Below are positions 1 through 11,869 of a DNA stretch of 64,000 nucleotides, piece after piece. The notes below the pieces were generated by a model. The model was not told where the DNA came from and searched no databases. It saw only the letters and a list, made by a program, of their open reading frames with translations. The DNA comes from Azorinus chamasolen (taxonomy: Eukaryota; Mollusca; Bivalvia; Cardiida; Solecurtidae). A program made the translations under genes and the position numbers. How positions within the stretch are numbered: the first letter of the stretch is position 1; each line of letters begins with the position of its first letter. The stretch spans positions 31,056,145-31,120,144 of the forward strand of contig OY755238.1 in the NCBI GenBank assembly GCA_963576725.1. The letters run 5' to 3'.

Positions 1-437
1 CTTGTGATCCTCTGCCAAGAATGTTCATCTAACGACCATGACCTCTATGGTGAAACTTGGCCCTGCCCTGAGGCTTATCAGTTTTTCATGGGGAAATAAT
101 TATAAAATATTCTTTTTATCTGAAACCATAAGGCTTAGACCTTTAATTAATTGCAAGCAGCTTTGCTTTATGGTTTTCTACCAAGGTTGTACAAATGATG
201 AATTTTGGGTGAAAAATGGCCCCATCCCAGGGTTATCTCAGGTGAGCGCTTCAGGGCTTTGTGGCCCTCTTGTTCTCTGAAACCATAAAACTTAGACCTT
301 TAATTAATGGCATGCTGCTTTCCCTTGGTTCTCTACCAAGGTTGTACACATGATGACTTCTGGATCAAAAATGGCCCCATCCCTGGGGTTACCTCAGGTG
401 AGCGCTTCAGGGCCTCATGACCCTCTTGTTTTGAGTA
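1..437 (+). repeat. A1-type element 3' end with two tandem termini
   Basis: The window opens inside A1 monomers (marked by ACCAAGGTTGTACA and AAAAATGGCCCC). Two complete A-type 3' ends follow each other: GGTGAGCGCTTCAGGGC...GGCCCTCTTGTT near 241-278 and a second near 394-432. The sequence between them is one more monomer. So the element either carries a duplicated terminus or the copy next to it lost its head. The same 3' structure occurs singly at 15115-15145. No coding capacity is visible; the short open frames here are translations of the repeat. Confidence 0.75.
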
Positions 438-462
438 GGTTTCTTCCTTCCAGATTCATTTT

Positions 463-1752
463 TATACGCCCACCTAATACAGGTGGTCGTATATTGGCAT
501 GTCCCTCCGTCCGTCCATCCGTCCGTCCGTCCGTTTGTTTGTTCGTTCGTCCGTCAACATTTTGTTTGTCCGCAGTTTTCTCGAAAAACTGTTTGACAGA
601 TATTAATGAAACTTCACACAAATGTTCAATGTATCAAGATCTGAAGTTGACTTTATTCTGAGGTTCATTTGATTTTTCATTTCAGAGTTATGGCCCTTGT
701 CCTTAAAAAATGCAAATAGTTTGTCCGCTGTTTTCTGGGAAAACTATTTGAGAGATATTAATGACACTTCACACAAATGTTTAATGCATCAAGATCTGAA
801 GCTGAGTTGATTCTGAGGTTCATTTGGTTTTTGTTTCAGAGTTATGGCCCTTTTACTTAAAAAATAATGCAAATATATGCAAATAGTTTGTCCGCTGTTT
901 TCTGGGAAAACTATTCGAGAGATATTAATGAAACTTCACACAAAGGTTTAATGCATCAAGATCTGAAGCTGAGTTGATTCTAAGGTTCGTTTGATGTTTC
1001 GTTTCAGAGTTATGGCCCTTTTACTTAAAAAATAATGCAAATATATGCATATAGTTTGTCCGCTGTTTTCTGGGAAAACTGTTTGACAGATATTAATGAA
1101 ACTTCACACACATGTTTAATGCATCAAGACCTGAAGCTAAGTAAATTCTGAGGTTCATTTGATTTGCCGTTTCGGAGTTATGGCCCTTGCACTTAAAACA
1201 AATAATGCAAATCTATGCAAATATATATGAGGATGGCCATAACTTTTTCATTTGAAATGATATTTACTTCAATTTTTTTTTATATGGTTAAACCTTAATA
1301 TGAATTTTCACATATATTGCAGGGTTTTTGGTAAGTCATTTTATTCTAAAGTTATGGTCCTTGAACTTTGTGTGTTCGTTGCTTTGTTTGTCGGTCAGCT
1401 TTTAGTTTGTCTCTTGTTTTCTGGGAAAACTATTAAAATGATATAAATGAAACTTAAAAGAAATGTTTTAAGCAACAAAATCTGAAGCTGAGTTTATTTT
1501 GAGGTTCATTCAGTTTGTCTTTACAGAGTTATGGCCGTTGCACTTTTCAAAATCTGCAAATATGAGGATATTTTTTATTTTTATTTTTTATTTAATGAGA
1601 TATTCACTTCATTTTTTTTAAAAATTGTATCACCTTAATATGGAAATCAAGTTCTGAAGCACAGATTAGAAAATGTCAACACTTATAAGGCATGTTGAAT
1701 CAGAGAAAGTTTGCAAGTGGGCGTAATTTGTACCGTATGCGGTACTCTTGTT
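463..1752 (+). mobile_element. HINE-like element, family C, copy 1
   Basis: The 5' word TATACGCCCACC folds with AGGTGGTCGTATA just downstream. A CCGTCCGTC run follows at about 505-555. The body is at least four tandem monomers of about 150-168 bp, each starting near TTTGTCCGC and containing GAGTTATGGCCCTT (about 570, 721, 889, 1057), plus a diverged fifth near 1395. Near the 3' end the inverse of the 5' word returns (AAGTGGGCGTAA). It is followed by the hairpin GTACCGTATGCGGTAC and the terminus TCTTGTT. The short minus-strand frame over the CCGTC run is low-complexity noise. Confidence 0.7.
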
Positions 1753-3970
1753 CTACCTTGTAACAGTTTTGGATCTGGAATGAAGAAACCTACTTATAAG
1801 TATTAACACTTCGATCTTGATGAACCTATTTAGAGATCTAGAAAAAATCTCATTCTGCAATTTCTGCCATGGCAAATATTTCCTGTGTTAATATGCCAGA
1901 ATAAAAGTCATTCTGATAACTATTAATGATGCCATTATTATACCCCCCACAAACGAAGTCACCATGTCCGTCCGACCGTCAGTCCGTCATGCTTGTCCGG
2001 ATCATAACCTCCAAAGTATAAAAGCTATTGACTTCAATCATCATATATAGATAGATCACATTGACCGCAAGTGCAGTGCACAAGGTTTGTAACTCTGTCT
2101 TCAGTATTTTTGGAGTTATTGCCCTTTGTTATTTTTTTAGTTTTCCGGAGTTTTTTTTCTAAACCTTTACAGATATTGAAGTGATATTTGGTATGTGGCT
2201 TTATTATAATCAGTTACAGATAAAGTTTGAATTTCGTTATGCTTCATTGATTTTTTACGGAAATACAGTGATTTTACTTAGAAATTTTCCGGAAATTCAG
2301 GTTTTTCCATTTTGTTCCTTCTAAACCTTAACAGCTATTGAAGTGATATTTGGTATGTGGCTTTATTATGATGAGTTACAGATCAAGTTTGAATTTTGTT
2401 ACGCTTCATTGATTTTTCACTGAAATACAGTGATTTTACTTAGAAATTTTCCGGAAATTCAGGTTTTCAGGAGTTTTTTTTATTGTGATCACCCTGTGTC
2501 TGGCGTCCGGCGTCGTGCGCGTCAGTCGTGCGTTGTCCACAATTTTTTCAAATGGCTTCTTCTCCTAAACCACTGGGAGGATTACAACTAAATTTCATAG
2601 AAATCTACCTTGGGTGGTCCTCTATCAAGTTTGTTCATATCATGACCCCCGGGCCAAAAATGACCCCGCCCTGTGGCTTATCAGTTGTTTTTGTAAAAAT
2701 CTTTAAAAATCTTCTCTTTAACCACAAATCCTAGAGCTTAGATATTTGGTATGTAGCATCATCTAATGGTTCTCTACCAAGGTTGTTCAAATAATGATCC
2801 CCGGGCCAAAAATGGCCCCTCCCCTGGGCTTATCAATTTTACAAAGACTTATATAGGAAAACCTTTAAATAATCTTCTTCTCTGAAACCACATACCCTAG
2901 AGCTTAGATATTTTGTATGAAGTATCACCTAGAAGACCTCTACCAATTTTTTCAAATCATGACCCCCGGGCCAAAAATGGCTCCGCCCTGGGGCTGATCA
3001 ATTGTCTTTGTAAAAATCTTTAAAAATCTTCTTCTCTGGAACAGTAAAGCCTAGGCCTTTGATATTAGGTATGTAGCATCATCTAATGGTCCTCTACCAA
3101 GGTTGTTCAAATTATGACCCCGGGCCAAAAATAGCTCCGCCCCGGGGCTTATCAATTTAACATAGACTTATATATAGTAAAATCTTTAAAAATCTTTTTC
3201 TCTGAAACTATATACCCTAGAGCTTAGATAATTGGTATGAAGCATCACCTAATAGACCTCTACAAAGTTTGTTCAAATCATGACCCCCGGGCCAAAAATG
3301 GCCCCGCCCTGGGGCTGATCAATTGTCTTTGTAAAAATCTTTAAAAATCTTCTTCTTTGGAACCGTAAGGCCTAGACCTTTGATATTAGGTATGTAGCAT
3401 CATCTAATGGTCCTCTACCAAGGTTGTTCAAATTATGACCCAGAGCCAAAAATAGCTCGGCCCCGGGGCTTATCAATTTAACATAGAGTTATATAGTAAA
3501 ATCTTTAAAAATCTTTTTCTCTGAAACCACATACCCTACAGCTTAGATAATTGGTATGAAGCATCACCTAATAGACCCCTACAAAGTTTGTTCAAATCAT
3601 GACCCGAGCCAAAAATGGCCCGCCCTGGGTCTTATCAGTTGTTTTTGTAAACATCTTTAAAAATCTTCTTCTCTGAAACCGTAAGGCCCACACCTTTGAT
3701 ATTAGGTATGTAGCATCATCTAATGGTCCTCTAATAAGGTTGTTCAAATTATGACCCCTGGGCCAAAAATGGCTCCGCCCCGGGGCTTATCAATTTAACA
3801 TAGACTTATATAGTAAAACCTTAAAAAATTTTTTTCTCTGAAACCACATACCCTTGAGCTTAGATATTTAGTGTGAAGCGTCACCTAATAGACCTCTACA
3901 AATTCTGTTTAAATTATGACCCTCGGGTCAAAAATGGCCCGCCCTGGGGCTTATCAGTTGTTTTTGTAAT

Positions 3971-5555
3971 TTTTTAGCTCACCAGAGCACAAAGTGCTCA
4001 GGGTGAGCTTTTGTGATCGCCTGATGTCCGTCGTCCGTCGGCGTGTGTCGTGCGTCGTGCGTCGTTCGTCGTCAACAATTTGAACCTTTAAAGTTCTTCT
4101 CCTCTGAATCTACAGGGGTCTCAGCTTTCATCTTTGGCACATAGCATCATATGTAGGTCCTCTACAAAAGTTATATAAATTATACCCCTGGGGTCAAAAT
4201 TGGCCCTGCCCCAGGGGTTTTCAGTTTTCAATAGAAACATATAGTGAAAACTTTGAACATCATCTCCTCTAAAACTAGAAGGTCCTCAGCTTTCATATTT
4301 GGCACATAGCTTCAACTTCAGGACTTCTACAAAAGTTATATAAATTATGCCCCTAGGGTCAAAATTGGTCCCACCCCAGGGATTTCCAGTTTTTAATAGC
4401 TGACTGCGTAAACAGCCTATGGGATCACCAGTTATGCATAGGAAAAACTTTAAAAATATTCTTGTCAGAAACTACATGTCCCAGAGCTTAGATATTTGGT
4501 GTATAGATTTACTTAGCATAACTTTGTGAGTTTTATAAGTATCATAGATCTGGGGTTAAAATTGGCCCTGCCCTGTGTGTATATACTTCTTTACACCAGA
4601 AATTACATTCTAAAGGTTTCTCCTTAATATCACTCTTAGCTGAGACCAGTCAGTGGGTCAGTTATTATATAATCACCCTTAGCCATCAGTAGAGTAGAAA
4701 TTGTGTTTAGACAAATAACACACACTCATTTAAGATTGAGAAAACTGTGGATAATTCTCAAAATGCAGAATACTCTTAAAGCTTTTTTTCATACCTATGC
4801 CCTGCATTAAGCTACCAGCTATCAATATAGAGCATATCTGTTGTGAATTTCAGCTTAACTCTTTGCATGCTGGGTAATTTTGTCATCTGCTAAATTGTTG
4901 TCTGCAGCATATTCACAAGTTATCCTAACTACACATTTTCAGAAGTTCAGTCTCATTGACAAAAGTTCGGATATCAGATCAGGCACCACATTATGTTGGC
5001 CCTGATCTGGATCCAAACTGTTTGCATAGGTCATTAGTGGTGGGAGAATCCCACTACACACTTTCTTTCTAAGTTTTTCAGAAGCTCAGTCTCATTGACA
5101 ATCAGTTTGGATATCAGATCAGGCACCACATTATGTTGGCCCTGATCTGGATCCAAACTGTTTGCATAGGTCATTAGTGGCGGGAGAATCCCACTACACA
5201 CAGAAGTTCAGTCTCATTTACAAACAATTTGGATATCAGATCAGGCCCCACATTATGTGGGGCCTGATCTGGATCCAAACTGTTTGCATAGGTCATTAGT
5301 GGTGGGAGAATCCGCCTCTAGCATCGAAAGAATACAAGTTCCAGTGGTCTAATGCTCTATCCATTCTTTCACTACATTCTTTTAGCATCATGTTCAGGTC
5401 CTCTACAAAAGTTATATAAATTGTGTCCCTGAGGTCAAAATTGGCACCGCCCCTGGGGTGTTAAGTTTTCAATAGAAACATATAGTGAAAACTTTGAAAA
5501 TCTTCTCCTCTTATTGTCTGGTGAGCGATGTCGGGGCCATTCTGGCCCTCTTGTT
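3971..5555 (+). mobile_element. A3-type HINE-like element, copy a
   Basis: It starts TTTTTAGCTCACCAGAGCAC and folds with GTGCTCAGGGTGAGC. A CGTCGTCCGTCGG run follows. Monomers contain CTCAGCTTTCATATTTGGC and TCTACAAAAGTTATATAAAT. It ends GTCTGGTGAGCGATGTC, GGGGCCATTCTGGCCCTCTTGTT. It sits inside A1 monomers: the left flank ends GTTTTTGTAA and the right flank resumes TTAAAAATCTTC, so the insertion interrupts a known monomer. The middle (about 4400-5380) holds unrelated sequence and palindromic tandem units. Confidence 0.7.
4850..5330. repeat. Three tandem copies of a palindromic GGATCCAAACTG repeat
   Basis: Three units of roughly 120-135 bp start near 4938, 5080 and 5205. Each has GTTCAGTCTCATT, then GGATATCAGATCAGG, a loop CACATTATGT, CCTGATCTGGATCC, AAACTGTTTGCATAGG and TCATTAGTGG. 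The central part is an inverted repeat (ATCAGATCAGG / CCTGATCTGGAT), so each unit can form a hairpin. The third unit has a nearly perfect GGCCCCACATTATGTGGGGCC stem-loop core. Related but distinct units occur at 18013-18076, 48697-48760, 50921-50985 and 56797-56861. Non-coding. Confidence 0.7.
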
Positions 5556-6168
5556 TTAAAAATCTTCTTCTCTGAAACCGTAAGGCCTAGTCCTTTGATA
5601 TTTGTTATGTAGCATTATCTAAGGGTCCTCTACCAAGGTTGTTCAAATTATGACCCCCAGATCAAAAATGGCCCCACCCCAGGGCTTATCAGTTTTTCAT
5701 AGGAAAATCTTTAAAAATCTTCTACAATGAAACCATGAGGCCTAGACCTTTTATATTTGGTATGTAGCATCATCTAACGGCTCTCTACAAAGATTGTTCA
5801 AATTATGACCCCTGGACCAAAAATCGCCCGCCCCTGGGCGTATCAGTTTTTCATACGGAAATCTTTAAAAATCTTCTACTCCGAAACTGTAAGGCCTAGA
5901 CCTTTGATATTTGGTATGTAGCATCATCTAATGATTTTCTACGAATATTATTCAAATTATGACCACTGGACCAAAATGGCCCGCCCGACTTGGCTTATCA
6001 GTTTTTCACAGGAAAATCTTTAAAAATCTCCATCTGTGAAATTGTAAGGCCAAGAAATTTGTATGAAGCATCACCTAATGTTCCATTATTTAGATTGTTA
6101 AAATTTTAACCTCCAGGCCTAAAATTATAGCCCTTTGTTTCATATTGGCCCCAATCTGAAGCTGACCT

Positions 6169-6828
6169 TTTTAGCTCGCCTATTCGAAGAATAGGGGGGC
6201 TTATGGAATCACCCCGGCGTCGGCGTCTGCGTCGGCGTTGGCTTTTGCTTTTGGTTAAAGTTTTGGGGTAAGTTTTGAAATGCACTAATACTACATGAAA
6301 TATTTGCCTTAGGAAGCTGATACTTGAATTGGAGGTTCCCGGTGTGTTGAACATTGATGTAGTGTAGTTAAAATTTAAAATAAAACTGAATTTTAGTCAA
6401 AATTTCACCTGTTTTGGACTTAGCTTTTTGGGCTGAAATAGGAAGGTTAAAGTTTTGATTTAAGTGTTGAAATGCACTACTACATGAAATATTTGCCCTA
6501 GAAGCTGATATTTGGAATGGAGGTTCCTTGTGTGTTGAATATTGATGTAGTGAAGTTAAAATTTAAAATAAAATTGAATTTTAGTAGAAATTTTACCTGT
6601 TTTGGACTTAGCTTTTTGGGCTGAAATCTCTAGGTTAAAGTTTTGGGGTAAGTGTTAAGATGCACAAATACAACATTTCATGCCATAGGTAGCTGGTATT
6701 TGGAATAGAGTTTGCCAGTAGGTTTAACATTGATGTAGTTCAGTTAAACTAGAAAAATAATTTGGACTTCATCTTTGTAGACAAGGTCTACAATAGGTGA
6801 GCTTTGCTGTCCTGCGACAGTCTAGTTT
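6169..6828 (+). mobile_element. HINE-like element, family G
   Basis: It starts TTTTTAGCTCGCCTATTC, folding with GAATAGGGGGGC, followed by GGCGTCGGCGTCTGCGTCGG. The body is three monomers of about 200 bp (GGTTAAAGTTTTGG, ACATGAAATATTTGCC, TGAACATTGATGTAGTG). Near the end AATAGGTGAGC is the inverse of the 5' word. It is followed by the hairpin CTGTCCTGCGACAG and TCTAGTT. It splits an A1 tail whose intact form reads TTATTTTTACATAGAAATAC at 21795 and 62295, so the ends and the T-rich target can be read directly. Confidence 0.7.
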
Positions 6829-7215
6829 ACATAGAAATACAGTGTATGCATAATTCTATAGTAACCAGGTGAGAGATTTAGGGTCATCATGGCCCTCTTG
6901 TAATAATGAGTTACAGATCAGGTTTGAATTTTGTTACACTACATTGATTTTTAACGGAATTACAGCATTTTGACTTAGAAATGTTTAGGAAATTTCAGGT
7001 TTTCCAGAGTTTTTTTCTGTACTGTAGCAGATATTGTAGTGGTTTATTTCTGTAACCCCCATCTTTGTGTCAAATGTTCTAGTGGGGGTATTCATCACCT
7101 TTAGTGGTAGTTCTAGTTTCCTATGAGGGGAAATGATTAAACCTTTCACAAATAGACATTTATTATAGAATTAATGGCATCGTGAATATTCAGATTTTTT
7201 CCCTAATGATCCTCC

Positions 7216-7400
7216 GGTTTTTAGAGGTATTGTGAGGGGGCTGTCTCCAGTGTCCGTCGTCATGCGATGTGCGTGGTGCGTACATGCGTCGTCAACAATT
7301 TACTTTAACATCTTCTCTTAAACCACAAAGCTTGGAATGTAGCATCAAATGGCCCTATACAAAGATTGTTCAAATTATGATCCGAACCGAAAATATCAGT
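7216..7400 (+). repeat. A1-type 5' fragment
   Basis: GGTATTGTGAGGGGGCTGTC followed by a CGTCGTCATGCG-type run, then CGTCGTCAACAATTTACTT and one partial A1 monomer ending in TATCAGTTTT, where an A3 element begins. This matches the A1 head at 20200-20330. The rest of this A1 copy is not visible after the A3 element, so it is truncated. The preceding 7119-7215 is unassigned single-copy-looking sequence. Confidence 0.55.
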
Positions 7401-9088
7401 TTTTAGCTCACCAGAGCACAAAGTGCTCAGGGTGAGCTTTTGTAATCGCCTGATGTCTGTCGTCCGTCGTCGTGCGGTGTGCGTCGTCCTTCGTCCCGCG
7501 TCAACAATTTGAACCTTTAAAAATCTTCTCCTCTGAATCTACAGGGTTCTCAGCTTTCATCTTTGGTACATAGCATCACCTATAGGTCCTCTACAAAAGT
7601 TATATAAATTATGCCCCTGGGGTCAAAATTGGCCCCGCCCCAGGAGTGGGAAGTTTTCAATAGAAACATATCATAAAACTTTGAAAATCTTCTCTTCTGA
7701 AACCAGAAGGTTCTCAGCTTTCATATTTGGCACATAGCATCGTGTTCAGGTCCTCTACAAAAGTTATATAAATTATGACCCTGGGGTCAAAATTGGCCCG
7801 GCCTCAGGGGTGGGCAGTTTTCAATAAAAACAAATAGTGAAATCTTTGAAAATCTTCTCCTCTGAAACTGGAAGGCTCTCAGCTTTCATATTTGGCAGAG
7901 AGCATCATGTTCAGGTCTTCTCTTTGGCACATAGCATCGTGTTCAGGTCCTCTACAAAAGTTATATAAATTATGACCCTGGGGTCAAAATTGGCCCGGCC
8001 TCAGGGGTGGGCAGTTTTCAATAAAAACAAATAGTGAAATCTTTGAAAATCTTCTCTTCTGAAACCAGAAGGTTCTCAGCTTTCATATTTGGCACATAGC
8101 ATCGTGTTCAGGTCCTCTACAAAAGTTACATGAATTATGGCCCTGGGGTCAAAATTAGCCCCGCCCCAGGGGTGGGCAGTTTTCAAAAGAAACAAATAGT
8201 GAAATCTCTGAAAATCTCCTCTGAAGCTGGGAGGCTCTCAGCTTTCATATTTGACACATAGCATCATGTTCAGGTCCTCTACAAAAGTTATATAAATTAT
8301 GCCCCTGGGGTCAAAATTAGCCCTGCCCCAGGGGTGGGCAGTTTTCAACAGAAACAAATAGTGAAAACTTTGAAAATCTTCTTCTTTCAATCTGGAAAGT
8401 TCTCAACTTTCATATTTGGCGCATAGCATCATGTATAGGTCCTCTACAAAAGTTATATGAATTATGGCCCTGGGGTCAAAATTTGGCCTGCCCCAGGGGT
8501 GGGTAGTTTTCAGTAGAAACATATAGAGAAAACTTTGAAAATCTTCTGCTCTGAAACTGGAAGGTTCTCAGCTTTCATATTTGGCACATAGCATCATGTT
8601 TAGTTCCTCTACAGAAGTTATATAAATTATGCCCCTGGGGTCAAAATTGGCCCCGCCCCAGGGGTGGGCAGTTTCAATAGAAACAAATAGTGAAGTCTTC
8701 GAAAATCTTCTGTTCTGAAACTGGAAGGCGCTCAGCTTTCATATTTGGCGCATAGCATCATGTATAGGTCCTTTACAAAAGTTATATGAATTATGGGCCT
8801 GGGGTCAAAATTGGCCCCGCCCCAGGGGTGGGTAGTTTTCAGTAGAAACATATAGAGAAAACTTTGAAAATCTTCTCCTCTGAAACTGAAAGGTTCTCAG
8901 CTTTCATATTTAGCTCATAGCATCATGTTCAAGTCCTCTACAAAAGTTATATAAATTATGCCCCTTGGGTCAAAATTGGCCTGCCCCAGGGCGGGCTAGT
9001 TTTCTATAGAAACATATAGTGAAAACTTTGAAAATCTTCTCCTCTGATTGTCTGGTGAGCGCTTCAGGGCCATTCTCGCCCTCTTGTT
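7401..9088 (+). mobile_element. A3-type HINE-like element, copy b
   Basis: Same head as the copy at 3971 (TTTTAGCTCACCAGAGCAC folding with GTGCTCAGGGTGAGC). About nine to ten tandem monomers of about 155 bp follow, marked by CCCCTGGGGTCAAAATTGG, CCCCAGGGGTGGGCAG, CTTTGAAAATCTTCTCCTC and CTCAGCTTTCATATTTGGC. It ends GTCTGGTGAGCGCTTC, GGGCCATTCTCGCCCTCTTGTT. CCCCTGGGG and CCCCAGGGG in each monomer are themselves palindromic. One partial monomer is duplicated near 7910-7945. Confidence 0.72.
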
Positions 9089-10558
9089 TAGCTCAGGGTG
9101 AGCTTTTGGGAGACTTGAATGTCTGGCGTGCGTTGTGCCTCGTCAACAATTTGCTTGTTAACACTCTAGTTGTCACAATTGTAGTCCAATATTCATGTAA
9201 CTTGGTCAGAATGAATGTCTTGATAAAATCTCGGACGAGTTTGAAAGTGGGTCAAGTTGGGTTAAAAACTAGGTCACTAGGTCAAATAGTAGGAAAACCT
9301 TGTGAACCCTTTAGAGGTCACATTTTTAGCCCAATTTTCATGAAACTTGGTCAGAATGATTGTCTTGATAAAATATCGGATTAGTTTGAAAAGTGGGTTA
9401 CGTGGGGTAAAAAACTAGGTCACTAGGTCACTAGGTCAAACAGTAGAAAAACCTTGTGAACACTCTAGTGGTCACAATTTTAGTCCAATCTTCATGATAC
9501 TTTGTCAGAATGAATGTCTTGATAAAATCTCAAATGAGTTTGAAAGTGGGTTATGTGGGGTTAAAAACTAGTTTACTAGGTCAAATAGTAGGAAAACCTT
9601 GTGAACACTCTAGAGGTCACATTTATAGCCAAATCTTCATGAAAATTGGTCAGGATGATTGTCTTGATAAAATATCGGTGGAGTTTGAAAAGTGGGTTAC
9701 GTGGGATAAAAAATTAGGCCACTAGGTCAAACAGAAAAACCTTGTGAACATTCTAGTGGTCACAATTTTAGTCCAATCTTCATGAAACTTGGTCAGAATG
9801 AATGTCTTGATAAAATCTCGGACAAGTTCGAAAATCAAGTGGGGTTACAAATTAGGTCACTAGGTCAAACAGTAGAAAAACCTTGTGAAAACTCTAGTGG
9901 TCACATTTTTTGTCAAATCTTCATGAAACTTAGTCATAATGATTGTCTTGATAAAATCTCAAACGAGTTTGAAAATGTGTTAAATGTGGGGTTAAAAACT
10001 AGGTCACTAGGTCAAATAGTAGGAAAACCGTGTGAACACCCTAGAGGTCACATTTATAGCCAAATCTTCATGAAAATTGGCCAGAATGATTGTTTCTAAT
10101 ATAAATCTTGGACAAGTTTGAAAGTGGGTCATGTGAGGTCAAAAGTAGGTCACTGGGTCATATCTTAGAAAAATGTAGTTTACACTCCAGTGGCCACATT
10201 TTTAGCCCAGTCTTTCTCAAAATTGCTCAGAGTGTTTGTCTTGGTGATATCAAGGTTAAGTGTGATCATGGGTTGGGTGGGAATAAAAAGTAGGTCACTA
10301 GGTCAAATCTTAGAAAAATTACTCTAGAAGGCACATTTTTAGCCCAATCTTCATTGGTCAGAATCATTGTCTTGATGAAATCAATATACTAAATCTTTTA
10401 AAATCTTGTTCTGCAGAACCACTTCTCATGATCCACTATCAACATTGTTCAAATATTTCCCTAAGGTCAATATTGGCCCTACCCATGGGCTACCCAGCAA
10501 AAATCTTAAATCTATGGTAATCAGGTGAGCAATTAAGGGCCATCTTGGCCCTCTTGTT
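9089..10558 (+). mobile_element. A2-type HINE-like element, copy a
   Basis: It starts directly after the A3 terminus with AGCTCAGGGTGAGCTTTTGG, a shortened head, then CGTCGTCAACAATTTGC-type sequence. The monomer is about 150-160 bp: GTGAACACTCTAGTGGTCAC, CAATCTTCATGAAACTTGG, TCAGAATGA, TGTCTTGATAAAATCTCGG, GAGTTTGAAAGTGGG, AAAAACTAGGTCACTAGG, AGTAGGAAAACCTTGTG. Six or more copies are present. It ends ATCAGGTGAGCAATTAAGGG, CCATCTTGGCCCTCTTGTT. The open frames at 9019-10293 are readings through this monomer and not genes. The following 170 bp (10559-10728) show no recognised feature. Confidence 0.72.
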
Positions 10559-10728
10559 TTTCAATAGGGATACATTGCATACTGATATGAAAATAAATGA
10601 CGTAATTTGTAAATAACGTACACTTCTAAGAGCTATAATTACCCTTGGAAAAATTTTAAAGCTACACTCGAAGGCATTCATCCGCCATTTGCAATTTGAA
10701 ACAAACATGGTTAAAAATGAGAAATGTT

Positions 10729-11210
10729 TTTTTCAGGGTGAGCTTTTGTGAGACTTGAATGTCAGTCATGCATAGTGAGTCATCAACAATTTGCTTGTGA
10801 ACACTGTCTTGATAAAATCTCGGATGAGTTCGAAAGTGGGTCACGTGGGGTTAAAAATTAGGTTAAAAATTAGGTCGCTAGGTCAAATAGTAGATAAACC
10901 TTGTGAACACTCTAGAGGTCACATTTTTAGCGAAATCTTCATGAAACTTAGTCACAATAATTGTCCTAATAAAATCTCAGACGAATTTGAAAGTGGGTCA
11001 TGTGCAGTCAAAAACTAGGTCACAAGGTCAAATAGTAGAAAAACCATGTGAACAATCTAGAGGTCATATTTGTGGCCTAATGTTCATGGAACTTTATCAG
11101 AATGTTTGTTTTGATAAAATCTCGGACGAGTTCAAAAGTAGGTTACGTGGAGTTAAAACCTAGGTCACTAGGTCAAATAGTAAGAAAACCTTGTGAACAC
11201 TCTAGAGTCT
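10729..11210 (+). repeat. A2-type element, 3' truncated
   Basis: The head CAGGGTGAGCTTTTGTGAGA and three A2 monomers follow the same order as the copy at 9089. The copy stops mid-monomer at CACTCTAGAG near 11205, and the sequence continues into non-A2 DNA leading to a LINE endonuclease relic. One monomer carries a short internal duplication (GGTTAAAAATTAGGTTAAAAATTAGG region, 10850-10875). Confidence 0.65.
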
Positions 11211-11264
11211 GCATAATTATACACATGAGGAATCTTTGAATTATAGTCAATATTCTGCATCACA

Positions 11265-11572
11265 AAATTAGAGTTTTCAAAGAATTAAGATCAGTGCGAA
11301 ATAACTGTCCAAAGAAAGTTTCATTTGCACACCTGAATATCAATAGCCTGAAGTCCAAATTTACTGACTGACAAAATAGTTGATCTCCTGTACATCTCTG
11401 AAACGAAACTGAATGATACCTATCAAAATAGTATCTTTGATATTCCAGGATATAAACGCAGAGAGAGACATATCTATGGTGGCGGCCTAGCATCTGTTAT
11501 TAGGAATGATGTCCCAGCATGAAGAAGAAGAGACATTGAACCATCAGGTGACTTTGAAGGTATTATACATGG
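11265..11572 (+). pseudogene. Non-LTR retrotransposon (LINE) endonuclease fragment, decayed
   Basis: In several plus-strand frames the translation shows HLNINSLKSKF, then fragments resembling ISETKL, and GYKRRERHIYGGGLASVIR. These are hallmarks of the N-terminal APE-type endonuclease of CR1/L2/Jockey-like LINEs (the asparagine-rich start, the ETKL catalytic glutamate motif, and the GGG.A strand). Stop codons and frameshifts interrupt it (for example around 11370-11410 and at 11519). The fragment is cut at 11572 by a minus-strand B2 element, and I do not find its continuation. It is a dead copy. The clade is not certain. Confidence 0.6.
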
Positions 11573-11869
11573 AACTAGAACTATCACTAAAGGTGATGAA
11601 TACCCCCGCACAGCAGCCTTGATTGCAAATCAAAGTTTATCACGCCAACATCCCATGTAACACATCTACCATTCGTGGTTATTATGTACATTTGTATACT
11701 AAATTTAAAATCATTAACTTTAAAACTGAAGGAGTTCGCGACACTAACTTCCCATGTTTCATGCAAAAATGACAAACATACTCAATGTTCAAGTGGACAT
11801 AATTCTGCTGTGCAATGCCTAGTGCTGAACACGTGGAAATTGCGTCTTGCACATCTACCATTCATTATA

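Larger units (their letters stand above)
2482..6901 (+). mobile_element. A1-type HINE-like element carrying nested A3 and G elements
   Basis: It begins at ATTGTGATCACCCTG without the usual GCTCACC hairpin, so the 5' tip is truncated, and a GGCGTCCGGCGTCG run follows. Monomers of about 155 bp repeat (GGTCCTCTACCAAGGTTG, ATTATGACCCC, AAAAATGGCCCC, GGCTTATCA, then AAAATCTTTAAAAATCTTC). It is interrupted by an A3 element (3971-5555) and a G element (6169-6828). It ends with CCAGGTGAGAGATTTAGGG, CATCATGGCCCTCTTGT. The whole unit lies inside a family B1 element. Open frames such as that near 2528-2734 are monomer artefacts. Confidence 0.65.
1939..7118 (+). mobile_element. HINE-like element, family B1, host of a nested cluster
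   Basis: It starts with TATACCCCCCACAAACGAAG followed by CCGTCCGACCGTC. The body has monomers with GATATTTGGTATGTGGC and TTCCGGAAATTCAGG. The body resumes after a large insertion (2482-6901) at the matching point (ATGAGTTACAGATCAGGTTT). It ends with GTGGGGGTATTCATCACC, the hairpin ATCACCTTTAGTGGT and TTCTAGTT. The 5' word and GTGGGGGTAT near the 3' end are inverted copies. The minus-strand copy at 12945-13442 confirms the body. The 186 bp before it (1753-1938) hold nothing I recognise. Confidence 0.7.

Noticed and set aside
415..621. Minus-strand open frame of 68 residues with TDGRTDGRTEGH
   Set aside because: It is the CCGTC run of a family C element read as protein; no start context or family resemblance.
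4938..5320. CRISPR-like array of three palindromic repeats
   Set aside because: Units are over 100 bp and the intervening sequence is also repeated; it is a tandem duplication of a dispersed repeat.
9019..10293. Series of open frames with MKLGQNDCLDKISDEFE
   Set aside because: These are repeated readings through the A2 monomer (ATGAAACTTGGTCAGAATGA). Frames break between monomers, and equivalent frames appear in every A2 array.
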